A stretch of DNA of 64,000 bases from Chitinophagaceae bacterium (GCA_947458275.1 CANGYR010000003.1:1-64000); one strand, 5' to 3'. Shown: positions 36,429-46,884, numbered from the stretch's first letter. The notes: generated by a model from the sequence alone, not told the origin. Program-made: numbers and translations.

Positions 36429-38609
36429 TTACTTTGTTCCCGGAGGGCAATTTTTCCTGATAAAATTTGAATAAAGCACAGAAAGATGCTTTCTGGTTCC
36501 TTCGCCCTCACTGATGCTATGTGAACGATTCGGGTATGACATAAACTCAAACTGTTTATTATACTTTACCAGTTCATTAATCAATTTCTCTGCATTGCTG
36601 TAATGTACATTATCATCTCCCGTACCATGCACCAACAATAATTTCCCTTTAAGTCCCCTGACATGATTGATTACCGAGCCATTGACAAAATCTTCCATAT
36701 TTTCCTGAGGTAAGCCCATGTATCTCTCTGTGTAAATATTGTCATAGTACAACATATTGGTGACGGGAGCGATTGAAACTCCTGATTGAAATAAATCCGG
36801 GTATTGAAACATCAGATTCAGCGTGGAAGAACCTCCTCCACTCCAGCCCCATACTGCTGTCCGATTCTTATCTATATATGGCAATTCAAGTATTTTCTTG
36901 AACCCTAATGCCATGTCTCTTATGTTGATCTGACCATTTTTTCTGTAAATAGCTTTGCGCCAGGCAGCACCTTTTAATGAAGGCGTGCCTCGGTTGTCAA
37001 TTGCAACCTGTATATATCCATCCTCACTCATATTGCCATCGTACAGAAAATTATCATGATTACCGTATTCATCTTTTACTGTTGAAGCCGCAGGCTCTCC
37101 GTAAACATAAAACACAACAGGATATTTTTTTGCGGGATTAAATCCTGCCGGCTTGTTTATCCATGCATCCAGCGTAATGTTATCTTCTGTGACCAATTGC
37201 AAGTAACTTACATTTACACTTGAGTCAATCTGAATTAACTTCTCTATACTTTTGTTTGGCTTGCTTACCTTTAAATCCGGTAATGTAACCCACTCTGTCA
37301 CCGAAGGTGTATTATAATTGCTGAAACTGTGCCTGGCAATTTTTGCGTAAGGCGAAATCATATAGGAGTGAGATCCCTTTAGATTTAAATTGGATAATAA
37401 TTCAGCATCATTTTTGTTTTGCTTCGCATCGGCATTTAGTTTGACTCTGTATAAATACAGCTGTGTGGCATTGTTGGGCGAAGCAGAAAAATAAACATAA
37501 TTACTCTTTTCATCAATTCCTTTAATCTGCTCAATATCATAATTTCCCTTCGTTAGCAAGGTGATATTTTTACCATCGCGACTGATTTTGTAAATATGCC
37601 TCCAGCCATCTTTTTCACTTACCCATAAAAAATCCTGTCCTCCATTTATCCAGTTCCATCCTGATGGATCATCTGCATTCAAATCAACCCATGCATCGTC
37701 ATTCTCTGCCCAGAAGGTTGTTGAATTACCATCGTTGGCATTGCAATAAATCAATTTACTTTCCTGTTGTTTACGGTCAAGTTGCTGTACAACAAGCTCA
37801 TTTACTGCGCTCCATTCCATTCTCGGAATATAGTATTGTGATGGATTGCCATCAAGTTTCATCCATTTAAGTGAAACATTAGACAAATTAATCACCCCAA
37901 TCTTTACGGGCGAAGGCGACTCTCCTACTTTAGGATATTCAACAGGTATTATTCTTGAATAAACAGAGTCGGTATTGTTAATCATATAAAAATCCCTTAT
38001 TTTATTGGCATCAACTTGCCAAAAAGCAATTTTCTTGCTGTCAGGACTCCATCTGAAACCATCTCTGCAGCCAAATTCCTCCTCATACACCCAGTCAAAT
38101 GTACCATTGATCAATTTTCGTGTACCGTCCGTCGTTAGTTGTCTTACTATACCGCCTTCAATTTCTTCATAATAAATATTGCGATTGCTTACATAGGCCA
38201 CTTTTTTACTGTCAGGCGAAAACTTTGCAAACATCAGTGATTGTGCAGGTAAATTTGCTCCAATCTGACGAAGAGTTTTTTTTGCAATATCCAATACCCA
38301 ATAATCACCCCTTGTTTTGTATCGCCATACTTTCGCTGTATTAACAAACAATAATACTTGACTGTTATCTGCACTGAAACTAAATGACTGTGGGCTCAAA
38401 GGTTCTTTACTACCCGGCGGAGTAAGCAAATCTTTGCTTACCAATACCTGCTCGGTTTCCTTTATAGGATCTATCTTGATCAGATTACCGTCAGCATAAT
38501 TAATATATGCAGTGCCATCAGGCGTCCAGTTGATACCTTGCCGTTGAGCATATACATTAATTTGTATCAGGATGAAGACAAGAAATAAAATTTTGTTTTT
38601 ACAATTCAT
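36429..38609 (-). CDS. S9B dipeptidyl peptidase IV-like exopeptidase
   Basis: An exported serine peptidase that should remove X-Pro or X-Ala dipeptides. The 726-residue product has a signal peptide (to about 21, VYAQ), an eight-bladed propeller domain (about 30-480) with the EEFGCRDGFRWSPD double-Glu substrate clamp, and an alpha/beta-hydrolase domain. The triad is Ser590 (GWSGGG), Asp665 (GTGDDNVH) and His697 (RSHSIS). The length fits DPP-IV, about 720-760. It starts 85 nt from the divergent trmD. Confidence 0.93.
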   Translation of the reverse strand: MNCKNKILFLVFILIQINVYAQRQGINWTPDGTAYINYADGNLIKIDPIKETEQVLVSKDLLTPPGSKEPLSPQSFSFSADNSQVLLFVNTAKVWRYKTRGDYWVLDIAKKTLRQIGANLPAQSLMFAKFSPDSKKVAYVSNRNIYYEEIEGGIVRQLTTDGTRKLINGTFDWVYEEEFGCRDGFRWSPDSKKIAFWQVDANKIRDFYMINNTDSVYSRIIPVEYPKVGESPSPVKIGVINLSNVSLKWMKLDGNPSQYYIPRMEWSAVNELVVQQLDRKQQESKLIYCNANDGNSTTFWAENDDAWVDLNADDPSGWNWINGGQDFLWVSEKDGWRHIYKISRDGKNITLLTKGNYDIEQIKGIDEKSNYVYFSASPNNATQLYLYRVKLNADAKQNKNDAELLSNLNLKGSHSYMISPYAKIARHSFSNYNTPSVTEWVTLPDLKVSKPNKSIEKLIQIDSSVNVSYLQLVTEDNITLDAWINKPAGFNPAKKYPVVFYVYGEPAASTVKDEYGNHDNFLYDGNMSEDGYIQVAIDNRGTPSLKGAAWRKAIYRKNGQINIRDMALGFKKILELPYIDKNRTAVWGWSGGGSSTLNLMFQYPDLFQSGVSIAPVTNMLYYDNIYTERYMGLPQENMEDFVNGSVINHVRGLKGKLLLVHGTGDDNVHYSNAEKLINELVKYNKQFEFMSYPNRSHSISEGEGTRKHLSVLYSNFIRKNCPPGTK

Positions 38610-38681
38610 GACATAGCATTTGAGGCTGTAAAATAATCAATAACCCTCTGATATTTCCGGCAAAGATGTAAAAAAGAAGCA

Positions 38682-38689
38682 TAATTTTG
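38682..38689 (+). promoter_or_regulatory. Promoter -7 box 5 nt before trmD
   Basis: TAATTTTG fits the consensus and ends 5 nt before the trmD ATG at 38695, again implying a leaderless or nearly leaderless transcript. Confidence 0.55.
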
Positions 38690-38694
38690 TATAA

Positions 38695-39375
38695 ATGCCT
38701 TTACAAATAGATATCATTACGGTAGTTCCCGACCTGCTAAGCGGGCCCTTTTCTCATTCCATCATGAAAAGAGCTCAGGAGAAAGGATTGTTAAAGGTTA
38801 ATGTTATCAACCTCAGAGACTATACAACCTATGCAAGGGCCCAAGTTGATGATTATCAGTTTGGCGGAGGCGCCGGAATGGTATTAATGATTGAACCATT
38901 GGTAAATGCACTCGAAAGCTTGACGGCATCATGTGACTATGATGATATAATTTATGTCACGCCCGATGGTGAAACATACAATCAAAAAACGGCCAATGCG
39001 CTCTCATTAAAAAACAATTTACTCTTAATCTGTGGCCACTATAAAGGAATTGATCAGCGATTCAGAGACCATTTTGTTACAAGAGAAATCTCCATAGGTG
39101 ACTATGTATTGAGTGGCGGCGAACTGGCTGCTGCGGTTCTGGTAGATTCAATTGGCAGATTGATACCAGGGGTGTTGAATGATGAGTCTTCGGCATTAAC
39201 CGATTCGTTTCAGGATAATTTACTGGCTCCTCCCGTATATACCAGACCAGAGATTTTCAGAGACTGGAAAGTACCTGATGTATTAATGAGCGGCAATCAT
39301 AAACTTATTGACGAGTGGAGGGAAGAACAAGCCATTAAAAAAACCGAACAAAGAAGACCCGACTTGCTTAGTTAA
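38695..39375 (+). CDS. trmD: tRNA (guanine37-N1)-methyltransferase
   Basis: TrmD makes m1G37 in tRNAs to prevent frameshifting. The 226-residue protein starts with the typical MPLQIDIITVVPD, has the trefoil-knot SAM-binding segments YVTPDGETYNQ and ISIGDYVLSGGELAAAVLVD, and ends with the WR/RRPDLL C-terminal domain. The usual rpsP-rimM-trmD-rplS order is not present; trmD stands alone, as is common in Bacteroidota. Confidence 0.96.
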   Translation: MPLQIDIITVVPDLLSGPFSHSIMKRAQEKGLLKVNVINLRDYTTYARAQVDDYQFGGGAGMVLMIEPLVNALESLTASCDYDDIIYVTPDGETYNQKTANALSLKNNLLLICGHYKGIDQRFRDHFVTREISIGDYVLSGGELAAAVLVDSIGRLIPGVLNDESSALTDSFQDNLLAPPVYTRPEIFRDWKVPDVLMSGNHKLIDEWREEQAIKKTEQRRPDLLS

Positions 39376-39384
39376 GAAAAGAAG

Positions 39385-40056
39385 CTACTTTACAATAATT
39401 GCCGTTCCACAAACATCGGGAATGACTAGTTTGGTTATTTTATTCTCCGCACAAAATTTATCTACAGCTTCTTTTGCTCCTATGTAGCCGTCATTATTGT
39501 AGTCGTGGACAAAAATATACCCTCCCTTACTGAGTCTGGGATAAAAAAATCGAAGTCCATTGTAAATCGGATCATACAAATCCGTATCAATACTTACAAA
39601 AACAAATGAATCATTTACCCCTTCCGCTGTTTCCGGAAAATATCCTTTTTTTACGATGCATCTTTCAGGATGTGGCATCAGACCAAGCACTTTTTCAACC
39701 GACGTATCGCTGAAATTCTGTTCACCTGTGGAATAATTATTTTCTACTTCTTTTTTTATATCTCTTTTTTCAAAACCTTCAAATGTATCAAAAAGGTATA
39801 ATGTTCTGTCGGGAAAATATTGATTGATATATCTGGCAAACTTACCCTTATAAACGCCTAACTCAGCAACGGCCCCGGAAAGACCGGCTTCTTTAATTTG
39901 TTGGACAGCAAGTTCAAGCGTTGACAACCTTACATAATCCATATAGTTGCGATCAACTGAACGCTTCCTTTTCAGGTAGTTCAAAGAGCCGGTTATGTAA
40001 TAACCGTTTTTATTAAAAATTTTACCTGCAATAAAATTGAGCGCCTTGAAAATCAT
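39385..40056 (-). CDS. TylF/MycF-family O-methyltransferase
   Basis: A 223-residue SAM-dependent O-methyltransferase of the TylF family, whose known members methylate sugar hydroxyls with a metal ion. Landmarks are the SAM-binding GAVAELGVYKGKFA (about 61-74), LFDTFEGF, and the metal-site residues in SIDTDLYDP and HDYNNDGYIGAKEAVD. In this setting a surface polysaccharide methyl group is a likely target, which is inference. It is convergent with trmD (9-nt gap). Confidence 0.85.
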   Translation of the reverse strand: MIFKALNFIAGKIFNKNGYYITGSLNYLKRKRSVDRNYMDYVRLSTLELAVQQIKEAGLSGAVAELGVYKGKFARYINQYFPDRTLYLFDTFEGFEKRDIKKEVENNYSTGEQNFSDTSVEKVLGLMPHPERCIVKKGYFPETAEGVNDSFVFVSIDTDLYDPIYNGLRFFYPRLSKGGYIFVHDYNNDGYIGAKEAVDKFCAENKITKLVIPDVCGTAIIVK

Positions 40057-40185
40057 TTAATTCGTTTAAGATAGAACTTGAAATGCAAGAATTATTTCAA
40101 TGAATTTGATCAAATAAATGTAAATTCATTTTTGCAAATGTATAATACAATCGAATAATCTCACCATCTAATTGAATATAAAATT

Positions 40186-41817
40186 ATGAGCTCGATATCA
40201 ATTAAAGGAAACATAGTAAATATTGTTGAAAGAAAAATAAACTGGGGCAAAGTGGATATTACCGATGAAAAAATTACGGGCATAACCATTTTAGATGAAG
40301 AAAGAAAAGACGAGAATTATATTCTTCCCGGCTTCATAGATAGTCACGTTCATATTGAAAGCTCAATGCTTGTCCCATCAGAATTTGCAAGATTAGCAGT
40401 TGTTCATGGAACCGTAGGCACCATCAGCGACCCGCACGAAATTGCCAATGTATGCGGAATGCAAGGCGTACAATATATGATTGAGAACAGCAAAACTGTT
40501 CCATTTAAATGCACATTTGGTGCGCCAAGCTGTGTGCCGGCAACTATATTTGAAACAGCAGGCGCTGCAATTGATTCTAATGATGTTGACAAACTGCTGC
40601 AGCTGGATGAAATTAAATACCTAAGCGAAATGATGAATTTCCCGGGAGTACTTCAACATGATGAAGAAGTGATGCGAAAAATTTCATTGGCAAAAAAATA
40701 CAATAAGCCCGTTGATGGCCATGCCCCGGGATTAAGAGGAGAATTGGCAAAAAAATATATTGAAGCTGGCATCTCTACCGATCATGAATGTTTTACAAAA
40801 GAAGAAGCGCTTGAAAAACTTCAATATGGAATGAAGATTTTAATCAGAGAAGGAAGTGCTGCGAAAAATTTCGAAGCATTGGCCGAACTTATGCATGAAC
40901 ACTATGACAATATGATGTTCTGCAGTGACGACAAACATCCCGACAGTCTGGCAACAGGACACATCAATGATATTTGTGCAAGAGCAGTAAAAAAAGGCAT
41001 TGATGTCTTTAAGGTATTAAAGGCCGCCTGCATCAATCCTGTCTTGCATTATAAAATGGATGTAGGATTATTGAACATCGGTGACCCGGCAGATGTGATT
41101 GTAGTAAAAAATTTATCTGAGTTCAATGTTTTACAAACATATATCAATGGCAAAATGGTGGCGGATAACGGCATATCCCTGATCAATCCTGAAGAAGCTC
41201 AAACAATCAATCAATTTGACTGTAAAGAAAAAAAGGTGGAAGATTTTGCTGTTCCGTATCAAGGAGAAAAAGAGATTGCAGTCATTGAAGCGCTGGACGG
41301 ACAGTTGATTACCAATAAATTAATGACAGCTCCTTGTGTGGAAAACAATCAGATGGTCAGCGATGTATCAAATGATATACTGAAAATTGTTGTCGTCAAT
41401 CGATACAATGAAGCTCCCATAGCAAAAGCTTTCATCAAAAATATCGGTTTGAAGAAAGGTGCCATTGCTTCTTCTGTGGCACATGATAGTCATAATATTG
41501 TAGCGGTGGGCACTTCTGATATCGAGCTTCAGAAAGCAGTGAATGCAGTCATCAAAAACGGTGGTGGTATCAGTGCAGTGGATAATAATATTGAAAAGGC
41601 ACTCGCGCTGCCTGTTGCAGGATTGATGAGTACCAAAAACGGATATGATGTTGCTGAAGCTTATACAGAAATTGATGCCTTCGCAAAAGAATCTTTGGGG
41701 AGCCCACTGAGTGCGCCATTTATGACATTGTCATTTATGGCACTATTGGTTATACCGCATATAAAACTAAGTGATAAAGGGCTTTTTGACGGAGATAGTT
41801 TTTCTTTTATTGACTAA
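40186..41817 (+). CDS. ade: Adenine deaminase
   Basis: It deaminates adenine to hypoxanthine in purine salvage. The 543-residue amidohydrolase has the metal-binding [12 protein letters not shown] (His54 and His56), the [11 protein letters not shown] block, DGHAPGL and the late [10 protein letters not shown] motif, and the C-terminal domain of the Ade family ([17 protein letters not shown]). The length is typical. Its 3' end overlaps the convergent lipoprotein gene by 11 bp. Confidence 0.95.
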   Translation: MSSISIKGNIVNIVERKINWGKVDITDEKITGITILDEERKDENYILPGFIDSHVHIESSMLVPSEFARLAVVHGTVGTISDPHEIANVCGMQGVQYMIENSKTVPFKCTFGAPSCVPATIFETAGAAIDSNDVDKLLQLDEIKYLSEMMNFPGVLQHDEEVMRKISLAKKYNKPVDGHAPGLRGELAKKYIEAGISTDHECFTKEEALEKLQYGMKILIREGSAAKNFEALAELMHEHYDNMMFCSDDKHPDSLATGHINDICARAVKKGIDVFKVLKAACINPVLHYKMDVGLLNIGDPADVIVVKNLSEFNVLQTYINGKMVADNGISLINPEEAQTINQFDCKEKKVEDFAVPYQGEKEIAVIEALDGQLITNKLMTAPCVENNQMVSDVSNDILKIVVVNRYNEAPIAKAFIKNIGLKKGAIASSVAHDSHNIVAVGTSDIELQKAVNAVIKNGGGISAVDNNIEKALALPVAGLMSTKNGYDVAEAYTEIDAFAKESLGSPLSAPFMTLSFMALLVIPHIKLSDKGLFDGDSFSFID

Positions 41818-42229
41818 TTTTTGCTTCCACAATTTCTAAGGAAACACTATCTGATCCCTTGGCTGCAAAAAATTTTGATTTAAAATTGACAGAACTACCG
41901 GGTGGAATTACTTCATAAATGAATTCGTGGTCTTCTTCCAGTAATTCTCCCGTTTTACTGAAAAAAGAAATCTTGATATCAATATCCTTAAAGGAAGCAA
42001 TCTTGGCATTATTGCGAACAGTGCCCTTGATTACTTTTTGCCCTATGATATTTTTTTTGTCGCTTGATGTGACAGAAAGAAATTTAATTGGATTTTCTTT
42101 CTCAACCTCTTCTACTGACAACTTTGATTGTTCATAATTCTCAATTTTCTTTGATTCGGTTTTTTTTCCGTCTTTGCATGAAATAAGAATCAGGAGTGAA
42201 AATAACAACAGGTATGATAATCTATACAT
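41807..42229 (-). CDS. Small lipoprotein with FxLYD-like domain
   Basis: A 140-residue lipoprotein: hydrophobic signal, lipobox ending ILISC with Cys18, then a charged Lys/Glu linker and a C-terminal beta domain (about 55-138) whose pattern, [27 protein letters not shown] followed by [12 protein letters not shown] along residues 68-118, resembles FxLYD domains. The function is unknown. It is convergent with ade. Confidence 0.75.
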   Translation of the reverse strand: MYRLSYLLLFSLLILISCKDGKKTESKKIENYEQSKLSVEEVEKENPIKFLSVTSSDKKNIIGQKVIKGTVRNNAKIASFKDIDIKISFFSKTGELLEEDHEFIYEVIPPGSSVNFKSKFFAAKGSDSVSLEIVEAKISQ

Positions 42230-42266
42230 AAGGATAATATTTTAATCATATAGCCGAACAACGTGA

Positions 42267-42294
42267 AAATGATTATATAAGATTGTAATCATTT
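42267..42294. repeat. 9-bp inverted repeat upstream of upp
   Basis: AAATGATTA (42267-42275) and TAATCATTT (42286-42294) are perfect inverted copies with a 10-nt gap, in the 190-nt divergent region between the lipoprotein gene and upp. It could be an operator or chance in AT-rich DNA. Confidence 0.35.
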
Positions 42295-42419
42295 GATTAA
42301 TCATGCAATTTATATTAATTTGGCTGAAAAGACATTGCTATATTCGTGTGAGGATTTGTTAAATCCCATTTTCAGAATAAGATAGCAAACGAATAATAAT
42401 TTTAAATATTGGTAACCCC

Positions 42420-43070
42420 ATGGTAAAAAATTTAAGTGCATCCCATTCTCTTGTCAGTAACTGGGTGGGTGAAATCAGGAATGTGGACATTCAGAATAAC
42501 AGATTGCAATTCAGAAGAAACCTGGAGAGAATTGCGGAAGTAATTGGATATGAGATCAGCAAAGAGCTGGAATCAGACACCAAAGAAATTACCACTCCTT
42601 TAGGCAAGTCCAACTGTAAAGTACTGAAAAATCAGCCTGTATTGGCAACTATTTTAAGAGCCGGACTCTCCATGCATAATGGTTTGTTGAATTATTTTGA
42701 CAAGGCGGACAATGCATTTTTAAGCGCTTATCGCAAACATCATCCCGATGGAAGTTTTGAAATTTGTATGGAATATATGAGTTGCCCCAATTTGGAAGGA
42801 AGGGTGGTAATCATCAGTGATCCAATGCTTGCAACAGGTGCGTCTTTGGTAAAATCCATTCAACATTTGAGAGAAGCGGGTAAATTTAAAGAAATACACA
42901 TCGTTTGCGCAATTGCTTGTACTGCGGGAGTAGAATACGTTCTGAAAGCGGAGCCGGATGTGAAAATCTGGTGCGGAGCCATAGATGAAGAGCTCACATC
43001 AAAAGGTTACATCGTTCCCGGGCTCGGGGATGCCGGAGATCTTGCCTACGGCTCTAAAATGCAAAATTGA
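42420..43070 (+). CDS. upp: Uracil phosphoribosyltransferase
   Basis: It makes UMP from uracil and PRPP. The 216-residue protein has TILRAGLSM early and the PRPP loop SDPMLATGASLVKSI near 138-152, then the C-terminal uracil-binding YIVPGLGDAGDLAYG. The length is usual. It is followed after 31 nt by the PorP/SprF gene, so the two may share a transcript despite unrelated roles. Confidence 0.95.
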   Translation: MVKNLSASHSLVSNWVGEIRNVDIQNNRLQFRRNLERIAEVIGYEISKELESDTKEITTPLGKSNCKVLKNQPVLATILRAGLSMHNGLLNYFDKADNAFLSAYRKHHPDGSFEICMEYMSCPNLEGRVVIISDPMLATGASLVKSIQHLREAGKFKEIHIVCAIACTAGVEYVLKAEPDVKIWCGAIDEELTSKGYIVPGLGDAGDLAYGSKMQN

Positions 43071-43101
43071 TAATAATTTATTATCTTTATTACCCGTTGT
43101 C

Positions 43102-44124
43102 ATGCGTAAATTTTTATTTTCCATAATTTTTATACTTGTATTGGGACACGCATATGCCCAGGACCCCCATTTTTCTCAATTCTTTGCCTCTCCGTTAACC
43201 CTGAACCCAGCTTATACAGGAAAATTTGACGGTATATGGAGAGTGGCGGCGAATCACCGGGATCAATGGCCTTCCATACCAAAAGCATATGTCACCAGCA
43301 GTGCATCTTTTGATTTTCCTATTCTCAGAAAATATGTACCGGATGGCGACGTATTTGGATTGGGATTCTCCGGACTGTCTGATGCCAGTGCCGATAATAT
43401 TTTAAAACTAAACTACGGCTCCGTTTCGCTTGCGTATCACAAATCACTTGATGAAAACAGCTATAATACCATCGGAATTGGCTTTCAGGGCACCTATTCC
43501 AGTATGGTACTTGATGTCTCCAGATTAACTTTTGAAGATGAACTAATTCAAAACGGGTTTGCTCAGGGTACCTCAGCAGAATTTGCAGGAAGCAATCCAC
43601 TCACTGGCCGATTGAATAATGGAAATTATTTTGAAGGCAATGCCGGTATTTTATTTTCCGGATCTACCAACGGTGAAAATAACTACTACCTTGGCGCATC
43701 AATGTATCACATCACCAGGCCACAGGTAAGTTTTAAAGATTTAAGCTGGTATTTAACCAACAGATTTACAATGCATAGCGGAGGATCTTTCCCCATCACC
43801 GAAAGCATAGGAATGAATTTTTCTATCATTTATCAAGTACAGAACAAAGCTTCTGAAACCGTATTAGGCGGTGCCGTTTCTATTAATGCCAATGGTGACA
43901 AACAGAATCCTACAAACATCTACTTTGGCTCCTGGATGCGCTTAGGCGATGCTGTTATCCCCTACATTGGTTTGGAATTCAGCAATCTTCGTCTAGGTGC
44001 TAGTTATGACGTAAACGTCAGCGGCCTAAAAGCAGCTACAGCATCTAGAGGAGGGTCAGAGTTTTCAATTATTTACATCAGAAAGCCACCGGAAAGCAAA
44101 GGCATTCCTTGTCCAAGATTTTAA
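43102..44124 (+). CDS. PorP/SprF-family type IX secretion outer-membrane protein
   Basis: Members of this family are outer-membrane barrels tied to type IX secretion and to anchoring of surface proteins. From the ATG at 43102 the product has 340 residues with a signal peptide (to about 19, AYAQ). The diagnostic DPHFSQFFASPLTLNPAYTG follows the cleavage site, the signature of the family. It ends in a barrel-like C-terminus. Such genes often sit beside a gene for a large secreted protein; here the neighbours are upp and an EI24-type protein. An earlier in-frame start at 42985 would overlap upp and is rejected. Confidence 0.88.
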   Translation: MRKFLFSIIFILVLGHAYAQDPHFSQFFASPLTLNPAYTGKFDGIWRVAANHRDQWPSIPKAYVTSSASFDFPILRKYVPDGDVFGLGFSGLSDASADNILKLNYGSVSLAYHKSLDENSYNTIGIGFQGTYSSMVLDVSRLTFEDELIQNGFAQGTSAEFAGSNPLTGRLNNGNYFEGNAGILFSGSTNGENNYYLGASMYHITRPQVSFKDLSWYLTNRFTMHSGGSFPITESIGMNFSIIYQVQNKASETVLGGAVSINANGDKQNPTNIYFGSWMRLGDAVIPYIGLEFSNLRLGASYDVNVSGLKAATASRGGSEFSIIYIRKPPESKGIPCPRF

Positions 44125-44175
44125 ATTTTCTTTTTTTACTTCTGCCAAATTTATTGCCCAACCACAAAGTAATAG

Positions 44176-44949
44176 ATGCTAAAAGAAATTATCATATCCA
44201 TACAATCCTACTTTGAAGCACATCGATTCATTGTCAAACATCGTTTATGGAAATGGATTTTTATTCCAGGTTTAATTTATTGCATATTGTTCATTGTGGG
44301 AATGTATTTTTTTTGGAGCTCAAGTAACTCAGCCATAGAATGGGTTCTTATAAAATCGGGTGTAAAAAACTGGCTTGATAGAGTACAGGACAACTGGATA
44401 AGTTTCTTTTTTGTAGTAGGTCAAATAATTTTCAGACTTGTTTCTCTCCTCTTTTATTTTTCCCTTTTCAAATATTTTTTTCTGATCATCGGATCTCCGG
44501 TATTCGCTTATCTGAGCGAAAAGACAGAAAGCATCATAGAAAACAGAGACTTCCCATTTAAATTGTCACAGCTCCTGAAAGATATTATTAGGGCAGTAAA
44601 AATTGCACTCAGAAATATGCTCTGGCAATCCGTATATCTGTTATCGATTTTGATACTATCTTTCATACCTGTCGCAGGTTGGATTACACCATTGCTTTCT
44701 ACCTTTCTTGATTGCTACTACGTTGGTTTTTCAATGCTTGATTATAACAATGAAAGAAAAAAAATCTCTGCATCAGAAAGCATTGAACTTATCAGCCATC
44801 ACAAAGGACTCGCGATTGGCAATGGAATGGTTTTTTATATCATGCACCTACTTCCGTTTATCGGATGGCTTTTAGCGCCAAGCTATGCAGTAATTGCAGC
44901 TACAATCAGTTTGCATCAGGCGAAAAATAAAAATGTAATAGCTCTCTAA
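44176..44949 (+). CDS. EI24-domain (CysZ-like) membrane protein
   Basis: A 257-residue membrane protein with four to six hydrophobic stretches. The EI24/CysZ landmarks are the ILSFIPVAGWITPLL segment and the later HLLPFIGWLLAPSYAVIAATIS along residues 163-246. CysZ of E. coli takes up sulfate; the role of the Bacteroidota members is open. It ends 1 nt before the RsmI-like gene begins, indicating co-translation. Confidence 0.82.
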   Translation: MLKEIIISIQSYFEAHRFIVKHRLWKWIFIPGLIYCILFIVGMYFFWSSSNSAIEWVLIKSGVKNWLDRVQDNWISFFFVVGQIIFRLVSLLFYFSLFKYFFLIIGSPVFAYLSEKTESIIENRDFPFKLSQLLKDIIRAVKIALRNMLWQSVYLLSILILSFIPVAGWITPLLSTFLDCYYVGFSMLDYNNERKKISASESIELISHHKGLAIGNGMVFYIMHLLPFIGWLLAPSYAVIAATISLHQAKNKNVIAL

Positions 44950-44950
44950 A

Positions 44951-45649
44951 ATGGCAACAATATATCTTATACCTTCTTTCTTAGCTGATGATGCCATAGA
45001 AACCATTCCGGATTACATCAAGCCTGCTATCAAAGACTGCAAGGTGATTTTCGCCGAAAACGAACGAACCGCAAGAAGATTTTTAAAATCAATTGACAAA
45101 TCAATCATTATTGATGATTATGAATGGCATAGCATTCATAAAGCTGAAGAAAATGAAATTGAAAATTTTAAAATAGCAGTAAAATCCAATAAAAACATTG
45201 CCATTATCAGCGAAGCCGGCTGTCCCGGAATTGCAGACCCAGGCCAATTGCTTATTGATGTTGCTCAGAAAATGGACTGTTTGATAAAACCACTGGTTGG
45301 TCCAAATTCAATTTTGCTCGCTTTAATGGCAAGCGGTATGAACGGACAACATTTTGAATTCATCGGATATCTTCCTATTGACAATAACGAAAGGATTAAA
45401 AAAATAAAAGAACTGGAAAATTCATCCTCCAGAACTAAAGGCACCAAAATTTTCATTGAAACCCCTTATCGCAACAACCAATTGCTGGAACAACTGCTAT
45501 TGCACTGCAGCGGAAATACAAAACTTTGCATTGGCATCAACATTACCTCAAAAGCAGAATCCATCAAAACCAAAACAATTGCCGACTGGAAAAAAAGTAA
45601 ACCGGAATTGCATAAAATACCTGTAATATTTTTATTAGAAGCGGTATGA
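44951..45649 (+). CDS. RsmI-like SAM-dependent methyltransferase
   Basis: A 232-residue tetrapyrrole-methylase-fold protein. It has the RsmI landmarks EAGCPGIADPG (about 77-87), VGPNSILLALMASG (about 115-128) and FIETPYRNNQLL. RsmI methylates the 2'-O of C1402 in 16S rRNA. This Bacteroidota form lacks the usual N-terminal TPIGN-type start (it reads MATIYLIPSFLADD), so the target is less sure. It follows the EI24 gene by 1 nt. Confidence 0.85.
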   Translation: MATIYLIPSFLADDAIETIPDYIKPAIKDCKVIFAENERTARRFLKSIDKSIIIDDYEWHSIHKAEENEIENFKIAVKSNKNIAIISEAGCPGIADPGQLLIDVAQKMDCLIKPLVGPNSILLALMASGMNGQHFEFIGYLPIDNNERIKKIKELENSSSRTKGTKIFIETPYRNNQLLEQLLLHCSGNTKLCIGINITSKAESIKTKTIADWKKSKPELHKIPVIFLLEAV

Positions 45650-45737
45650 TGATAAGGTTATGACTCATTAAAAATTATTTTGCAGACCAATAATCATGTA
45701 AATCGATAACTTGCATTTACAACTGAATTATTAACTT

Positions 45738-46859
45738 ATGAATATAGCGATTGTATGCTATCCTACTTTTGGAGGGAGCGGAGTGCTGGCAACGGAACTG
45801 GGTAAAGCACTTGCAGAAAAAAATCACAATATCCATTTTATTACCTATCAACAGCCGGTAAGATTGAGCGGATTTCATGCCAATATTTTTTATCATGAAG
45901 TTCGGGTACCAACCTATCCGCTGTTTGACTACCCGCCTTATGAAACAGCCCTGGCAAGTATGATGGTGGATGTAGTAAATAATTATGATATTGATTTGCT
46001 TCATGTACACTATGCAATCCCTCATGCATCAACCGCTTATATGGCCAAACAAATTCTGGCCAAACAGGGTAAAAAAATTCCGGTAATCACTACTTTACAC
46101 GGCACAGACATTACTTTGATAGGCAGAGATAAAACATACAAGCCCGTTGTTTCATTTTCTATGGAAGAAAGCGAAATTCTTACAGCTGTTTCAAATAATT
46201 TAAAAGAAGAGACTTATAAAAATTTCTCTATCAATAAATCCATTGAGGTTATTTACAACTTCGTTGATGTAGGCAGATTTAATAAAAAACCTGTTGAAGC
46301 TTTTAGAAAAATGATTGCTCCCAATGATGAAAAAATCATTGTTCATGCATCAAATTTCAGAAAAGTTAAAAGAGTGATGGATGTGGTAGAAGTCTTTTTG
46401 CAGTTGAATAAAAAAACTCCCTGTAAGTTACTGCTGATTGGAGATGGGCCAGACAGACCGGAGATAGAGGCTTTTGCCAGAAGAGCCAATCACATAGGAG
46501 ACATTAAATTCCTTGGTAAACAGGAACAAATGGAGGATCTGTTACCACTTGCCGATTTATTTTTGTTGCCCAGCGAATACGAAAGTTTCGGACTAACAGC
46601 ACTGGAAGCAATGGCCGCTGAAGTGCCAGTAATCTCTACCAATGTTGGTGGCTTACCAGAAATTAACATTCACGGCCATACCGGCTACATGAGTAATGTA
46701 GGAGATATAAATGATATGTGCGAAAATGCATTCAGTATCCTTTCAGACAAAGAAGTACACAAAGCATTTAAACAAAACGCACTGACTCAGGCAAAAAAAT
46801 TTGATATAAACAAAATAGTTCCGCAGTACGAAACTTTGTATGAAACCCTACTAAAGTAA
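45738..46859 (+). CDS. bshA: N-acetyl-alpha-D-glucosaminyl L-malate synthase
   Basis: BshA joins GlcNAc from UDP-GlcNAc to L-malate in the first step of bacillithiol synthesis. The 373-residue GT-B glycosyltransferase starts MNIAIVCYPTFGGSGVLATELG and has TLHGTDITLIG, SNFRKVKRVMDVV and the donor-site LPSEYESFGLTALEAMA, all as in characterised BshA. The deacetylase BshB and ligase BshC genes are not here. The gene stands alone, 88 nt after the methyltransferase. Confidence 0.95.
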   Translation: MNIAIVCYPTFGGSGVLATELGKALAEKNHNIHFITYQQPVRLSGFHANIFYHEVRVPTYPLFDYPPYETALASMMVDVVNNYDIDLLHVHYAIPHASTAYMAKQILAKQGKKIPVITTLHGTDITLIGRDKTYKPVVSFSMEESEILTAVSNNLKEETYKNFSINKSIEVIYNFVDVGRFNKKPVEAFRKMIAPNDEKIIVHASNFRKVKRVMDVVEVFLQLNKKTPCKLLLIGDGPDRPEIEAFARRANHIGDIKFLGKQEQMEDLLPLADLFLLPSEYESFGLTALEAMAAEVPVISTNVGGLPEINIHGHTGYMSNVGDINDMCENAFSILSDKEVHKAFKQNALTQAKKFDINKIVPQYETLYETLLK

Positions 46860-46884
46860 AAAGTAATGAGGAGAAATATTTGGA

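Noticed and set aside
42985..43101. N-terminal extension of the PorP/SprF gene
   Set aside because: It overlaps upp, and the signal peptide only makes sense from the ATG at 43102.
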